A stretch of 64,000 bases of DNA, taken from Picocystis sp. L7 (lineage: Eukaryota > Chlorophyta > Picocystophyceae > Picocystales > Picocystaceae). How positions within the stretch are numbered: the stretch's first letter is position 1; every line of letters begins with the position of its first letter. Below, piece by piece: positions 11,253 to 21,759 of this stretch. A model generated the notes under the pieces. The model saw only the letters and a program-made list of their open reading frames with translations. It was not told the DNA's origin and did not search any database. The translations under genes were made by a program, and so were the position numbers. The stretch covers positions 372,001-436,000 of the forward strand of contig QXJR01000004.1 of NCBI GenBank assembly GCA_020975725.1. Direction: 5' to 3'.

Positions 11253-11386
11253 GACACAGCCATGAATTTGGCGGGTATGCAAAGATCCAAAATCTAACCT
11301 GAAAGACGTTGTTGTAGCAGTGAAGGCCAAGCAGTGGGAATGGAAACATGGAACAGAGCAACTTAATGATCCATGACTAAAACAAT

Positions 11387-12979
11387 TCAATAAGACTTGG
11401 AAAAGATGGCAACCTCCTTTGCCGGATTCCTAGTCAAAAAACATACATGAGGACCCTCAGGCTGGTCAAAGGGAAAACAGCGGAGTGAGGCGCCGGTCTC
11501 CTCCTTAATGCGGCGCTCGTCCTCATCGCTACCGTCCCAACCACCACGAGCCCACTTGCCTTCCCCAACCGCCTCCTTCAACGCCTCATAGCTCTCAACA
11601 TCTACGATGTTGGCATCACGGAACTCCCTTGCTTCTCGGAACAAAGAAGCCTGTACATCTTCTAGGGCTTGCTGGACATGGTTCACCCAACCCTCCGGTT
11701 CCAAGGTGACACCAAACACCTTTCCTTCCTTGCCAGGACGATCGCGGCGAGCTATAACACAAGAGTCACTACCCACATCCCTGGGACCAAGCTCCACTCG
11801 AAGAGGAACCCCTTTCATCTCCCAAAAGTTGAACTTGAACCCTGGCGATTTCCCTTCAGTGGTGTCCAAGTGCACGCGGAGACCAACTCGCTTCCCTGCC
11901 TCAAATATCAGCCCTGCCGCATCCAACACCTTGTCTCTGTCTTCCACCTGCTTCCAAATGGGGACGATGACCACTTGGATGGGTGCCAGTCTTGGTGGTA
12001 GACGAAGACCTTGGTCATCTCCATGAGTCATGATAATCCCACCAATCATACGTGTGCTCACTCCCCAGCTACTCTGGTGTACAAATTCTTCTTCCCCGTT
12101 CTCGCTTTGAAATCTAGTACCGAAAGCCTTTGCAAAGTTCTGCCCCAAGTTGTGAGATGTTCCAGCTTGCAGGGCCTTTCGATCCGACATCATTGCCTCA
12201 ATCGTATATGTGCAGTTCGCGCCCGCAAAGGACTCTATTCTAGACTTTCGACCAACCACTACAGGCATAGCTGCCATATCTTCGGCAAACTCCCTATAGA
12301 TTTGTATCATCTGGAGAGTCTCTTGTTCTGCTTCCTCAGCGGTCGCATGTGCTGTGTGTCCTTCCTGCCAAAGAAACTCCAATGTGCGAATGAAGGGCCT
12401 TGTCCTCATTTCCCAACGGTGAACATTAGCCCACTGATTGAGCAACAAGGGGAGGTCTCGATAGCTCTGGATCCACTGTGCAAACATGTGATTGACGATT
12501 GTTTCGCTGGTGGGGCGGACCACGAGCGGTTCTTCCAAATCCTTGCCACCTCCTTTCGTCACCAATGCAAGCTCAGGACTGAATCCCTCTATATGGTCTG
12601 CTTCCTTCGCAATGAAGCTGTAGGGTATGAGTTGTGGAAAGTATGCATTCTGATGTCCTGTTTCCTTAAACTTTTTGTCGAGCCAATCCTGGATGGCTTC
12701 CCAGACCGCATACCCGTAGGGTCTCATGACCATAGTCCCTCTGACCGGTCCATAGCTAACCATCTCCGCCTCCCGGACGACGTCAAGGTACCATTGGCTG
12801 AAGTCTTCACTCTTGGGAGTGACAGCTTTGGAATCGCGTTTCTTTCCTGTTCCTGGCTTTGCCGTGGCGGGTGCTTGTTGCGCCATTGCACGCCCGGGTC
12901 CGATTCTGCTCCTCGATCCACGCCTCAGGGACACGCCCATCAAGGCCGTACGCACGCCACATCGCACATCACGCATCAT
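11387..12979 (-). CDS. PROS: Prolyl-tRNA synthetase, organelle-type
   Basis: Class II aminoacyl-tRNA synthetase charging tRNA-Pro. Blocks seen are VRPTSETIVNHMFAQW, the motif-2 region RTLEFLWQEGHTAHAT, and motif 3 MTHGDDQGLRLPPRLAP. The C-terminus ends in the typical Tyr (IFSKSY). It belongs to the archaeal/eukaryotic-like ProRS form, which plants use in chloroplasts and mitochondria. The first ATG (12979, MMRDVRCGVRTALMG) opens an Arg-rich, acid-free stretch of about 35 residues that fits an organelle presequence, followed by an Ala/Lys linker and the catalytic core from SEDFSQWYLDVV. Length is 530 residues, close to the 543 I recall for the Arabidopsis organellar enzyme. The frame extends further upstream but with no earlier ATG. 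Targeting is inferred from composition only. Confidence 0.93.
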   Translation of the reverse strand: MMRDVRCGVRTALMGVSLRRGSRSRIGPGRAMAQQAPATAKPGTGKKRDSKAVTPKSEDFSQWYLDVVREAEMVSYGPVRGTMVMRPYGYAVWEAIQDWLDKKFKETGHQNAYFPQLIPYSFIAKEADHIEGFSPELALVTKGGGKDLEEPLVVRPTSETIVNHMFAQWIQSYRDLPLLLNQWANVHRWEMRTRPFIRTLEFLWQEGHTAHATAEEAEQETLQMIQIYREFAEDMAAMPVVVGRKSRIESFAGANCTYTIEAMMSDRKALQAGTSHNLGQNFAKAFGTRFQSENGEEEFVHQSSWGVSTRMIGGIIMTHGDDQGLRLPPRLAPIQVVIVPIWKQVEDRDKVLDAAGLIFEAGKRVGLRVHLDTTEGKSPGFKFNFWEMKGVPLRVELGPRDVGSDSCVIARRDRPGKEGKVFGVTLEPEGWVNHVQQALEDVQASLFREAREFRDANIVDVESYEALKEAVGEGKWARGGWDGSDEDERRIKEETGASLRCFPFDQPEGPHVCFLTRNPAKEVAIFSKSY

Positions 12980-13267
12980 GGCGTGCGCGAGTGCGCAGCG
13001 GAAGCGAAGTATCACGCGTTTCGCGCACCGACGCGCCGCCAATCGAGCGAGTCTCTGGTTTCAGATGGAAGGTATTCCTTTGAGATGGGGCAGCTTGACC
13101 GGATCGATCGTGGTTGTAACTCTCGGTGACTCAAGGACTCGAAGGGGGTCCAATGTCGACGTGGGAGAATCTGAGGGAGACTCCAGGGAGTGGAAGGAAT
13201 AGAAGGCTGGACAGCTCAATCTCGCTTTTATTCAATCCTTCGCATCATGCCATGCAAGAGCAAGACA

Positions 13268-15628
13268 TCAACTGATAGGTGCATTGCGGACCGTGGCAAC
13301 AGTAACAGCACCGTCATCGGTACCCAAGGGCTTATCGCCATAACATGCCAGGCCTTCGCCATTGACGGTCAGATCCACTTGAACCTGCTCCCAAATCTTT
13401 TTCTTGGGATTCAGCACCTCATCCGGATCAGGTGAAATGCCATCGCAACGGATGCGTTCACCAGGCTTGGATCCAGTGGGGGGTGCAAGAGTCTCCACCT
13501 TGGCCTTCCCCTCCTCCGAGGCACAAAGGACCATAGCGTGGCTACGGATACCTCTAACCTTCGATGCCTTGAGGTTGCAAAGGACAACGCAAGGTCTGTT
13601 CTGCATTTCCTCTAAAGGCACGTGTTTCACTAGACCACTGACTACCTGTCTCGGCTCCGCTTCACCAACATCGATCTCCTCGCAGTACAAGGTATCGGCT
13701 TCTGGATGCCTCCAGCAATTAGTGATCAACCCCACTCTGATGTCCAAGCGAGATAGGTCTACAGGTTTGTCGGGGACCGGGGGGGCTCCTTTGCCACCTT
13801 TGGCCTTTTTGCGGGAGGCAGACTTAGAAGTATCGGCAGATGCTGCCGCGTTAGCTTGATCCGTCTTCTGGTCACCCGAAAATCTCTCTCGAAGACTTAC
13901 TACCTCCTCATCTGTTATTGTTCTAAATATCGTTTCTGGGTGGCCAATTGGGTGATCTGGTTCCAATAAATGCTGGGGTGTACACACTAAGTCCACGAGC
14001 TCGTTTCCTAAGCCATAATCTTCCTCCGGTAAGTTGAGCTGTTTCAGTATTTTGGCAGTCACACTGGGAATAAAGGGTTGTAGCAAGGCTGCAAGCACCT
14101 TAACCAGCCCAGCACAAGCAGCGATAGACGTTGCGCAGCTGGTTGGGTCCTCCTTGAGTGATACCCACGGCTGTTGCTCCTGAAAGTACCCGTTTCCAAG
14201 CTTGGACAGCGCCATGGCCAACCTCAAACCATCCTTCAACTTCAGCCTCTCCATCTGAGCGATGTAAGTGCCCACAATTTCCGAAGCTTCGCGCCCCAGA
14301 ACAGCGGCATCTTCACTTCCAGCTGTTGTAGGCTGTGGCACTTTCCCGTCATACCGTGCACTGATAAATTTCAATGTCCGATTTACGAAGTTCCCCAGAT
14401 TTGCAAGCAACTCGTTGTTATTCTTTGCTTGCAGGTCTGTCCACAGAAACATGGAATCTGATTGTTCAGGACGGTTCGATAGTAGGTAGTACCTCCATAT
14501 CTCTGATGGAATGCCGGTTTTCATTGCATCGTCTCCGAAAACTCCCGTACCGCGGGACTTTGAAAACTTCCCTCCTTCATAATTCAAGTACTCTGTGACT
14601 GAGATATTCTTCATCATTGTCCAGTTGTCCCCCGATCCAATGAGCGTGGAAGGAAAAATGACGGTGTGGAAGGGCACATTGTCCTTGCCCATGAATTGGA
14701 CCAACTCCACATTACCGGGATTCTTCCACCATTTTTCCCAATCACTAGACTGTCCAGCCGTTATACTGATGTATCCAATGGGTGCGTCGAACCAAACATA
14801 GAACACCTTGTCTTGGTATCCCTCGAGGGGGACCTGTGTGCCCCATTTGAGGTCCCTTGTAATGCACCTGGTTTTGAGACCATCTCGTAACCAAGCACGA
14901 GTAACGGCAAGACAATTATCGCTCCAATTACCATCTTTACTTGTGGATTCTATGTACTCCTCTAGCTCTGGTTTCAGCCTGGGCAAATCCAGGAATAGGT
15001 GATCTGTACTTCGAATGCGTGGTGTCGTTCCAGTGATTTTGCAACGGGGGTTGATAAGCTCAATGGGGTTCAGGAGTGCACCACATGCATCGCATTGGTC
15101 TCCACGTGCATCCTGATAACCACAGTGAGGGCACGTTCCTTCCACAAACCGATCTGCTAGAAAGCGTTCGAGTGCATCAGAATAGAGCTGTTCAACCGTG
15201 TCTTCCTTGATGAAACCACGCTCGTGGATTTTCCAAAACATGGACTGGCAGATTTCCGTCTGTGTGGGAGTAGATGTTCTTCCAAAAACATCGAACGCCA
15301 CGTCGAACCACTCGTACACGGCCGCGTGAATCGCATGGTATCTGTCGCAAATTTCTCTAGGCGTACAGTTTTCTTCGATGGCCTTCGCTTCTGTTGCGGT
15401 GCCATATTCATCGGTGCCACAGACGAACAGCACGCGATGTCCTCGCGCACGTGCGAACCTGGCGTACGCATCTGCTGACAGCACACATCCTATCAGGTTC
15501 CCTAGGTGCGGAACGTTGTTCACATACGGTAACGCCGACGTGACGAGCAGGCATCGTTCCTGTCCTTCCTTCGTCTCCTCCACTTCTGGAGGCAGTGGGA
15601 GAGACTTGGGTGCGCATGGTGGTACCAT
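13268..15628 (-). CDS. MARS: Methionyl-tRNA synthetase with C-terminal EMAP-II-like domain
   Basis: Class I aminoacyl-tRNA synthetase of 786 residues. The HIGH-type signature is HLGN (41-44) within ALPYVNNVPHLGNLIG, and the KMSKS loop is KFSKS (354-358) in EGGKFSKSRGTGVFG. A zinc-knuckle insertion has CPHCG at 166-170 and CDACG at 179-183. The anticodon-binding domain follows. A Lys/Ala linker near 595-615 leads to a C-terminal tRNA-binding (EMAP-II/Arc1p-like) domain from about 625 (LSRLDIRVGLI, then QNRPCVVLCNLKASKVRG). This architecture is that of plant cytosolic MetRS. No presequence is evident: the start MVPPCAPKSLPLPP runs quickly into the core. It is 288 nt upstream of ProRS on the same strand, which looks coincidental. 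Confidence 0.95.
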   Translation of the reverse strand: MVPPCAPKSLPLPPEVEETKEGQERCLLVTSALPYVNNVPHLGNLIGCVLSADAYARFARARGHRVLFVCGTDEYGTATEAKAIEENCTPREICDRYHAIHAAVYEWFDVAFDVFGRTSTPTQTEICQSMFWKIHERGFIKEDTVEQLYSDALERFLADRFVEGTCPHCGYQDARGDQCDACGALLNPIELINPRCKITGTTPRIRSTDHLFLDLPRLKPELEEYIESTSKDGNWSDNCLAVTRAWLRDGLKTRCITRDLKWGTQVPLEGYQDKVFYVWFDAPIGYISITAGQSSDWEKWWKNPGNVELVQFMGKDNVPFHTVIFPSTLIGSGDNWTMMKNISVTEYLNYEGGKFSKSRGTGVFGDDAMKTGIPSEIWRYYLLSNRPEQSDSMFLWTDLQAKNNNELLANLGNFVNRTLKFISARYDGKVPQPTTAGSEDAAVLGREASEIVGTYIAQMERLKLKDGLRLAMALSKLGNGYFQEQQPWVSLKEDPTSCATSIAACAGLVKVLAALLQPFIPSVTAKILKQLNLPEEDYGLGNELVDLVCTPQHLLEPDHPIGHPETIFRTITDEEVVSLRERFSGDQKTDQANAAASADTSKSASRKKAKGGKGAPPVPDKPVDLSRLDIRVGLITNCWRHPEADTLYCEEIDVGEAEPRQVVSGLVKHVPLEEMQNRPCVVLCNLKASKVRGIRSHAMVLCASEEGKAKVETLAPPTGSKPGERIRCDGISPDPDEVLNPKKKIWEQVQVDLTVNGEGLACYGDKPLGTDDGAVTVATVRNAPIS

Positions 15629-16629
15629 GGCCCTCCTGGACGTCTTTGGATCGGCTCGGATCCAGGTTTCAAGCGCGCGGTGCGAAGCGCAGCACGTGCT
15701 CCGCTCTGTCCGCCGCCTCGAATGGGGATCGAAGGATGAGGATGGAACGCTCTCGAAAGGGAATAGAAGGAACGACCATCCCTTTAATGCGGGGTTCGGA
15801 TCGGAGATGGCGTCCCTTTCGAAACAGGGGATCGATCGGTTGGCGAGGGGAGGTCCTCCAGTCCTGCAGGAGTTGTGGATGGGGTGTGGGGGATGGTCAC
15901 CAAGGAAGAAGTGCCAGTTCAGGTGAATTCAGACTTCAGGTCCAAACCTTGACACCAACAATTGGAAAGAGGATCGTTGTGGAAAGCAGAAGCACATCAA
16001 GGGTGTACGCGAGCAGCAGCCATCCATGAATGCACCTGGAAAACATCATACCCACTGAACTGGGGCACTTCCCCCCATGAATGAACACGGGACCGTAAAA
16101 GAGACAGTTCCTCCCACCCATTGAAAAACTTCGCGGCATCAATTGGCGAGTGGAAGTGGATGGTTGCTTACTCAACGGCTCAAACATTGGCAAACGATCC
16201 ACCAACTTTGAGGCATGATACGGCTCTAGGCACAGTAGACCATTGTAGGGGCTTAACATGGCAAAACCGACGCGATAAAATATCCACAGTCATCCTTGTA
16301 GCAAATGTCTTCTCTTCTGCTGAATAGCTGAATATTGAGGGCATGGTCGATCAAACGACACCTGGCCCAAGAGACTGGCAGGCATTGCGAATTCAAGCTT
16401 CATGGACAAATTAGAATGTGTCATTTCAAGGTTTTGTTTTTCGCTTTATTGTTCAAACAGGAAACTTTTTAAAGGTAGGTAGTATTCCTCCATCTTTCCT
16501 CATTCTCAATGAACAGGCTGCGGGATCAGCCCAAATCAAAGCTAGGGAGACGTCGGACACGAGAAAGCATACCATGTGCTGGTCACAAAGAAATTGAGGG
16601 GAGGCTGTACCACTTCACTTTTCAACTGG
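15629..16629. other. Gap between MetRS and BAP31-like gene
   Basis: This 1-kb gap holds the MetRS promoter (right side of 15629) and the 3' end of the downstream BAP31-like gene. The part next to MetRS is GC-rich with GGGATCGATCGG-like words. The rest is more AT-rich. I see no gene, RNA or repeat that I can support. Confidence 0.4.
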
Positions 16630-17337
16630 TCATCTACCGTCGGTCTGGGCGACTTTCTTCTTTAACCGCCCCATCTCATCTACAAGCCGGTCGTACTCTA
16701 CTGTCAACCCATGGGATTGTTTTCTCATTGCCTCAGCCTGAGCCTCGGCACTCTTTCTGGCCTTCAGTGCTGTTTCAGTTTGCTTCTTCAATGATTCACA
16801 CTCTTTCTCTAGGTCTTGGACTTTGGTAGTCAGTGAATGTATTGTCTCCACTGCAGTAAGGTCCAATTCCTCCTGCAATCGGATTTTCTCTCTCCATTGG
16901 CTACAGGTGGTCTGGATTGCCTCTGCAGACTCTTTTAACTTGAGTCCCTCCTCGACAACTGAATCAAGGTCGCTCGTAACTTTTCCGATGCAGGATAATG
17001 CAAGCAGAATCACAATATTGCTAGCACAAAGCAGGAGGGAAAGCTTCGCTCTGCCAATGGCTTCCATCTCCTCCACCACGTTTCCCAACCTCGTTTCGAG
17101 GTCAGCTTCAGGGTTCGGAACGCTCATAAGAAGTCTCCTTCTCTGGACCTCGGAGACGATTCCCAGCCCAACCAGAAGCAAGACCGCTGCTTTGACAAGC
17201 GCGCTTCCTGCCGCTGTGGCGAACCCTGTTCGTAGAGCTGCGGCCAAGGATTTCTTGGCCCCCTTTCCTGGTTCGATCAGGAGGACCAATGTGGCTCCTT
17301 GTCCTGCGAGCAACAGCAGCAGTGGGAGAAGAAGCAT
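16630..17337 (-). CDS. BAP31-like ER membrane protein
   Basis: A 235-residue protein with the layout of B-cell receptor-associated protein 31 family members, ER proteins involved in membrane-protein sorting and quality control. Three hydrophobic segments are visible: residues 1-22 (MLLLPLLLLLAGQGATLVLL), about 43-62 (AGSALVKAAVLLLVGLGIV) and about 98-116 (LSLLLCASNIVILLALSCI). Residues 120-232 are predicted coiled coil. The end LTVEYDRLVDEMGRLKKKV matches the conserved C-terminal block of plant BAP31 proteins (LLLEYDRLLEDN). There is no clear KKxx ER-retrieval motif; it ends VAQTDGR. The ATG at 17337 is immediately followed by the first helix, as in the family. Confidence 0.8.
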   Translation of the reverse strand: MLLLPLLLLLAGQGATLVLLIEPGKGAKKSLAAALRTGFATAAGSALVKAAVLLLVGLGIVSEVQRRRLLMSVPNPEADLETRLGNVVEEMEAIGRAKLSLLLCASNIVILLALSCIGKVTSDLDSVVEEGLKLKESAEAIQTTCSQWREKIRLQEELDLTAVETIHSLTTKVQDLEKECESLKKQTETALKARKSAEAQAEAMRKQSHGLTVEYDRLVDEMGRLKKKVAQTDGR

Positions 17338-18021
17338 GCCGACGCGTGAACTTGCTTCTTCCTGGTGGGCTTCCTACCCGGTGTTCGATTCCGACACCCT
17401 GCTGGGAGCAGTGAACCAAGCGGGATCCTTGACAGAAATAAGACCCCTCCCTCGTCGATCCTGGAACTTCTTTCCACCCAAAATGAAATGAAGGTAACGA
17501 ACCCTCCCCGAGGCTCATGAGATGGATCCTTATGCACGAAAGCACGTGCAAAAGGTGTTGTTGCGAGGACGGCTGAACATTGTGCATACAACGTTCGTTG
17601 AAAACAAGCACATGCACGAGTACATGTGCTTTATCCAGTGCAAGATGGAATGACAAAGCAATGCTAAGAATCAAATTCACGAATATTTTTGGTTGCTTAT
17701 CTAAAAATACGCAATCCCCTTGGCAATTCGAACTTTTGGCCATCTAGGATAGCATGGCGTACAAACGTGTCCTTCCCTTTCGTGGTTTTCGTTGTAATTG
17801 CATATTTTGAAGTGAGTCATTCACAAATCCTCGGGTGGTGCCCCATCTTCGTTTCTATGTTCTCGCAGGTCTCGGTGTTGCTTCGATCGAATCAAAGTTG
17901 ATATTCCATGGAATGAATAAATGAGGAATTCTCTTCACGAATCCTTAATTCAAGAAGATGCGGGTCGTCCATGCAATACTCCAAACCAATCTCGCATCGC
18001 AAAATAGGAGGTTTGTTTAGT
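17338..18021. other. Upstream region of BAP31-like gene, no gene seen
   Basis: Contains the BAP31 promoter on its left side. The remainder is AT-richer and shows no open frame with recognisable content. Confidence 0.4.
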
Positions 18022-18669
18022 TCATCGGTCCACTTCATCGAGTTCCTGCTTGAGCCGCGTGATATTAACTGACGATGCATAAGACAGTTCGCTAAAAAGA
18101 AAGGGTTTCCATCTTTCCTTAATAGGAGCATGCGACGGACTCGCAAAAATGCACTTGTAGCGTATCGTGAAAATAGCTTGATTCCTACAACCGTCGCAAT
18201 TGGCTTGAAAGATGCGGTGCTCCCACTTGCTTATCAATTTCAAATGGCGTGTTTTCATGTTGATAAACGCTTGTCGTATGCGGTTCAATTGTAGATGAAC
18301 TAACGCCCTTGAACCGATACTCCAAGTACATCCAAGGGTGAGCAACCAAAGACAAGTGAGAGTAACTGAGGGATTCGAAGCCGGACATCTTAGTTACCAC
18401 CAGAGCGTATCCATAGCGGTTCACTACGAGTGCTCGGAAGAGTTTGTCTCCGTCCGAAGCCTCCCGCATCCTCATCCAAAGCTTTGCATCGATGGAACGG
18501 AGGGTTGACATCGCCTTTTTCAAGACATATGCCGATGTCGAAGATGCGCCCACGTTTCCTTCGTTCCAAAATGATCCTGTTGCACATGAGCATGCAACTT
18601 CTCTCGTATTTCCTCATGGAGCGGGTCCGTTTCCTTCCATGCCACATGGGATTGGGTGCCCGTTCCCAT
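18022..18669 (-). pseudogene. Decayed coding patch, unknown family
   Basis: Three overlapping minus-strand readings each look like protein over part of their length: an ATG-led stretch near 18669-18560 (HEEIREKLHAHVQQDHFG), a middle part near 18500-18300 (LRSIDAKLWMRMREASDGD, then YGYALVVTKMSGFESLSYSH) and an end near 18280-18025 (LKLISKWEHRIFQANCDGC). They lie in different frames and I found no set of GT-AG joins that connects them cleanly. It therefore looks like a broken gene, but an unusually spliced live gene is not excluded. No family is recognised. Confidence 0.35.
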
Positions 18670-19196
18670 GGTGAGCCCTACTCAACCACCTTGTAGCCCC
18701 GACAGCTTTCCCATTCTGTCCCCTTTAAAAGGAACGACGAAAGGGGGATGAAGAGGCTGGTGGAGAGGCGGCGGATGCAGGCCTGAGGAAGTCACCTGTC
18801 GGCGAACAGGAGACGAGCGAGGAAGTGGAATCAAGGAAGCGAATCTAGAGGGAAAGGAAAGGAGGAGGAAGGAGGGATACAAGCGAAAAAGTAGAGCTGG
18901 GAAAGCGGAGCGGGTCGAAAGGAGAGAACGAAACGCCCTTGCCGACACAGAGATACCCAGCCGCATAGGAACAGACATCTCGGCGTTGGTCGTGTCAGGA
19001 ACGAGCTCTGGAGAATTGAAATCCTGTTGCGGGAAATTCGAATCAACTACATCGCGCTGGTTCAGGATCGGCGTTTGACAACGATCCAGCGGTGGAAAGA
19101 GCGGAACTGCACCGATTGGAAGACCCAAGAAGTGGAGGTGTTGAACGGCCAAAGAGAAGAACAGGTGTCGATCTAATCCACGAGAGAATTTAGAAA
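18670..19196. other. Promoter region of UTP6
   Basis: GA-rich sequence (runs such as GGAGGAAGGAGGG near 18855-18880) leading to the UTP6 ATG at 19197. I see no gene here. The short, A-rich segment just before the ATG (TTTAGAAA) is typical of a 5' leader. Confidence 0.4.
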
Positions 19197-21047
19197 ATGG
19201 CGGACACGGTGCGTTATTTGATGGAGGGTATGTTGGAGGAGCTGGATGCGTATGAAAATTTGGGTTGGTTTAGCAAAGAAGAGATCAGGAAGATAGTCAA
19301 AGAACGTACCAACCATGAATACCATCTGAAAAGGAGAGCCGCTTTGAAAACAGACTTCCTACGATACATAGAGTACGAGGAGAAACTCGAAAAACTCAGG
19401 AAGTTGAGAAAGAGGAAATTTCGAGGAAAGGATCCATCAGAGGTGTCCAAGGGGAAAAACGAGAAACACGAAGGCTACATCTTGCGAAGAATACACTTCA
19501 TTTACGAAAGGGCATTTAGAAAGTTCTGGGGAGACTTGCGCCTCTGGATGGCATACTTTGAGTTCTGCAAGAAATCCAAGGCCAATAAGCTGATGTCAAA
19601 AGCCCTCACGCGATGCCTGCAGCTCCATCCAAATGAGCCTGGGATCTGGAGCTATGCAGCATCCTGGGAGTTTGAAAGCAATCATAACGTTGAAGCTGCA
19701 AGATCACTGATGCTGCGTGGACTCAGGACTTGCAAACATTCTGTTGATTTGTGGCTAGAGTATTTTAAGATGGAACTACTCTATGCAATGAAGCTAAGAA
19801 AAAGAAGGCAAGTTCTGGGCTTGGAAGAAAAGGAATCGAGTGAAGAGAAAAGCGCAATGCATTCCGTTCTGGATGGTGCTGTAGCTTGCATCGTTTACAA
19901 AAATGCGTCTGCCGCAAAAGTTTTGGATCCAGCAGATCATCTGAGGTTTCTGGATTTTGCGAAGTCTACTGGAAGCTTCCCTGTTGTGGTGGAGTTTATG
20001 CAAGAAAAGATCTGGTCACAGTTCCCGACGAGTGTTGCGGTATGGAAGTACCGTGCATCGAGTGCTGAAGAGTCTACGTCCTTTCAGGGGACCGATAACC
20101 AGGACAATTCGCTGAGCAGTGCAGTGGATGTGTACGAAAAAGCTATCGTTGCTGTACCGACTCCTGCAATGTTCTTGTCGTATGTGAATTACTTGCAAGT
20201 TAAACTGAACAGCTGCAATCGCATACTGAACAGTTTAGGCGACGATCACGAGAAAAGCACGAGTGGAAGGTTGGGGATACAGTACGCAGGGCTATTAGAC
20301 CATGTGTTTGAGCGGGCAAAGCCCGTGCTGGATCATTCCATGGAATCTTGCATGCTCCTGCTTACCATGGTGGGTCATCAGATGCGCTGCGGCAATCACC
20401 ACGCGGCAGTCAGCACCGCGGAGCAGTGCCGCAATTTGCATCCAGAAAGCACAGCGGCCTGGATTTCCTACTTGCTAGCTTGCCACCGTGTACTTTGTCT
20501 CCATGAATCGGACATTGGGGAATGGAAATCACGATTGGTGGATGTCTTGACCTCTGCAGGGAAAGTTCTACCCACCAAAGATTCTGCGGAGCTTTGGTCG
20601 TGCGGATTGAGGTTGTGGTCAGGGAGCCACCTTCCTGTGGATGCGTTTGTAGATTTACTGGAAAGCAAGCTGCAGAGCTCCGAGGGTGGGAGTGCTCTTT
20701 GCCACGTGGCAAGTTCTTGCATCCGTTGGGTGTGGCTGTCCTCAGGTGTGGACGAGGGCCGTCGTTTGAGCGATCGTTGGATTCACCTTCCTGGCGCTGG
20801 AGCCCCTCTATTTCTCACTAGCTTGAACTTGGAATGGAGCTTGGGCGTAGCATGCAGCAGTGAACGCCTCCGTCGATTGTTGAGTCGTGCGGAGGATCTG
20901 CATGGGCGTGAGCATCCGGACCTATGGTTGTTTGGGGTCCGCTTGGATCGTGCACACGGCATAGGCCCTTCTCGTGCCCATTGGCAGGCAAAGCACGAAC
21001 TCTCGGATCTTCCTGCTTTGGAATCGGCACTGCAACAGGGCGTTTGA
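19197..21047 (+). CDS. UTP6: U3 small nucleolar RNA-associated protein 6
   Basis: UTP6 is a component of the U3-snoRNP small-subunit processome (UTP-B complex), acting in 18S rRNA maturation in the nucleolus. The 616-residue product starts with the conserved N-terminal block MADTVRYLMEGMLEELDAYE followed by LGWFSKEEIRKIVKERTNHE, which is diagnostic of the family. A basic coiled stretch (KLEKLRKLRKRKF) is followed by half-a-TPR (HAT) repeats: FIYERAFRKFWGDLRLWMAY, LHPNEPGIWSYAASWEFE and RTCKHSVDLWLEYFKMELLY. The C-terminal half (about 300-616) is poorly conserved but continues in helical repeats. Length fits the usual 590-640. There are no introns. Confidence 0.92.
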   Translation: MADTVRYLMEGMLEELDAYENLGWFSKEEIRKIVKERTNHEYHLKRRAALKTDFLRYIEYEEKLEKLRKLRKRKFRGKDPSEVSKGKNEKHEGYILRRIHFIYERAFRKFWGDLRLWMAYFEFCKKSKANKLMSKALTRCLQLHPNEPGIWSYAASWEFESNHNVEAARSLMLRGLRTCKHSVDLWLEYFKMELLYAMKLRKRRQVLGLEEKESSEEKSAMHSVLDGAVACIVYKNASAAKVLDPADHLRFLDFAKSTGSFPVVVEFMQEKIWSQFPTSVAVWKYRASSAEESTSFQGTDNQDNSLSSAVDVYEKAIVAVPTPAMFLSYVNYLQVKLNSCNRILNSLGDDHEKSTSGRLGIQYAGLLDHVFERAKPVLDHSMESCMLLLTMVGHQMRCGNHHAAVSTAEQCRNLHPESTAAWISYLLACHRVLCLHESDIGEWKSRLVDVLTSAGKVLPTKDSAELWSCGLRLWSGSHLPVDAFVDLLESKLQSSEGGSALCHVASSCIRWVWLSSGVDEGRRLSDRWIHLPGAGAPLFLTSLNLEWSLGVACSSERLRRLLSRAEDLHGREHPDLWLFGVRLDRAHGIGPSRAHWQAKHELSDLPALESALQQGV

Positions 21048-21759
21048 ATGAAGTGTTGGCTCGCATTGTCTACCCACGATTTTGTTCACCTCACGCTCGC
21101 CTGTTGGTAGCACGTAGGGTGCTAGGAATTGGTTTCCTACCTTTCGCCTGGCAGTGAGCTTGTAATGCCATTGTCCGCTGGTTCTGTTCCGTGCATCTGC
21201 TTCCGTCGTATTGATTCTGCACAAAGCCTTCGATTCTGCTTGCATCCTCTCCTTGCGTTGGAGAGGATTTACTTCTCCTCTATCCTTTGAGATCTGGTTG
21301 GGTGTGTCTCTTCTGGTCCCCCTGCATTGGTGGTGGGGTTAAATTTGTGTTTCATCGATCGATTTCACGCTCCTGGTCATCCTTTAGGACCCATATCATC
21401 CATCCGACGTCCCTGGACCACGTTCAGGGATCCCCTGGCTACAACAATGGCCATTTCTGTGGTCTGGTCCAGTTTCACATGCTACACCGGTGCCAACTGT
21501 CCTTCCCCATCTCTGCCTCGATCGAGAAGGAACTCTCTGGTTTGGATCCTGCATCGGTTGGGTTTTTCCATCCTTCCATAGTAAGGGTGTCCTTTCCACG
21601 AACCAGGGTACAAGTTCTTTGTCAAAAGGGGGAGATGGGGTGAAGTCCCAACATCGCCCTTTCCTTCACAGAAAGGAATCTAATGGAGGAATCTCTGGAT
21701 TCGAATTGCGGGTGCGCTCGCACAGGTGGCGGCGATCAAACGAGCCTACAAAGAAGAAG
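21048..21759. other. Gap between UTP6 and histidine phosphatase
   Basis: Holds the UTP6 3' UTR and the promoter of the next gene. The right half is GC-rich with GGATCC/GGATCG words, like other 5' flanks here. The reading frame of the downstream gene is open back to 21490, but that part shows no conserved content. Confidence 0.4.

Noticed and set aside
12011-13129. A 372-codon plus-strand frame opposite ProRS
   Set aside because: It is antisense to a well-conserved synthetase and shows no family features.
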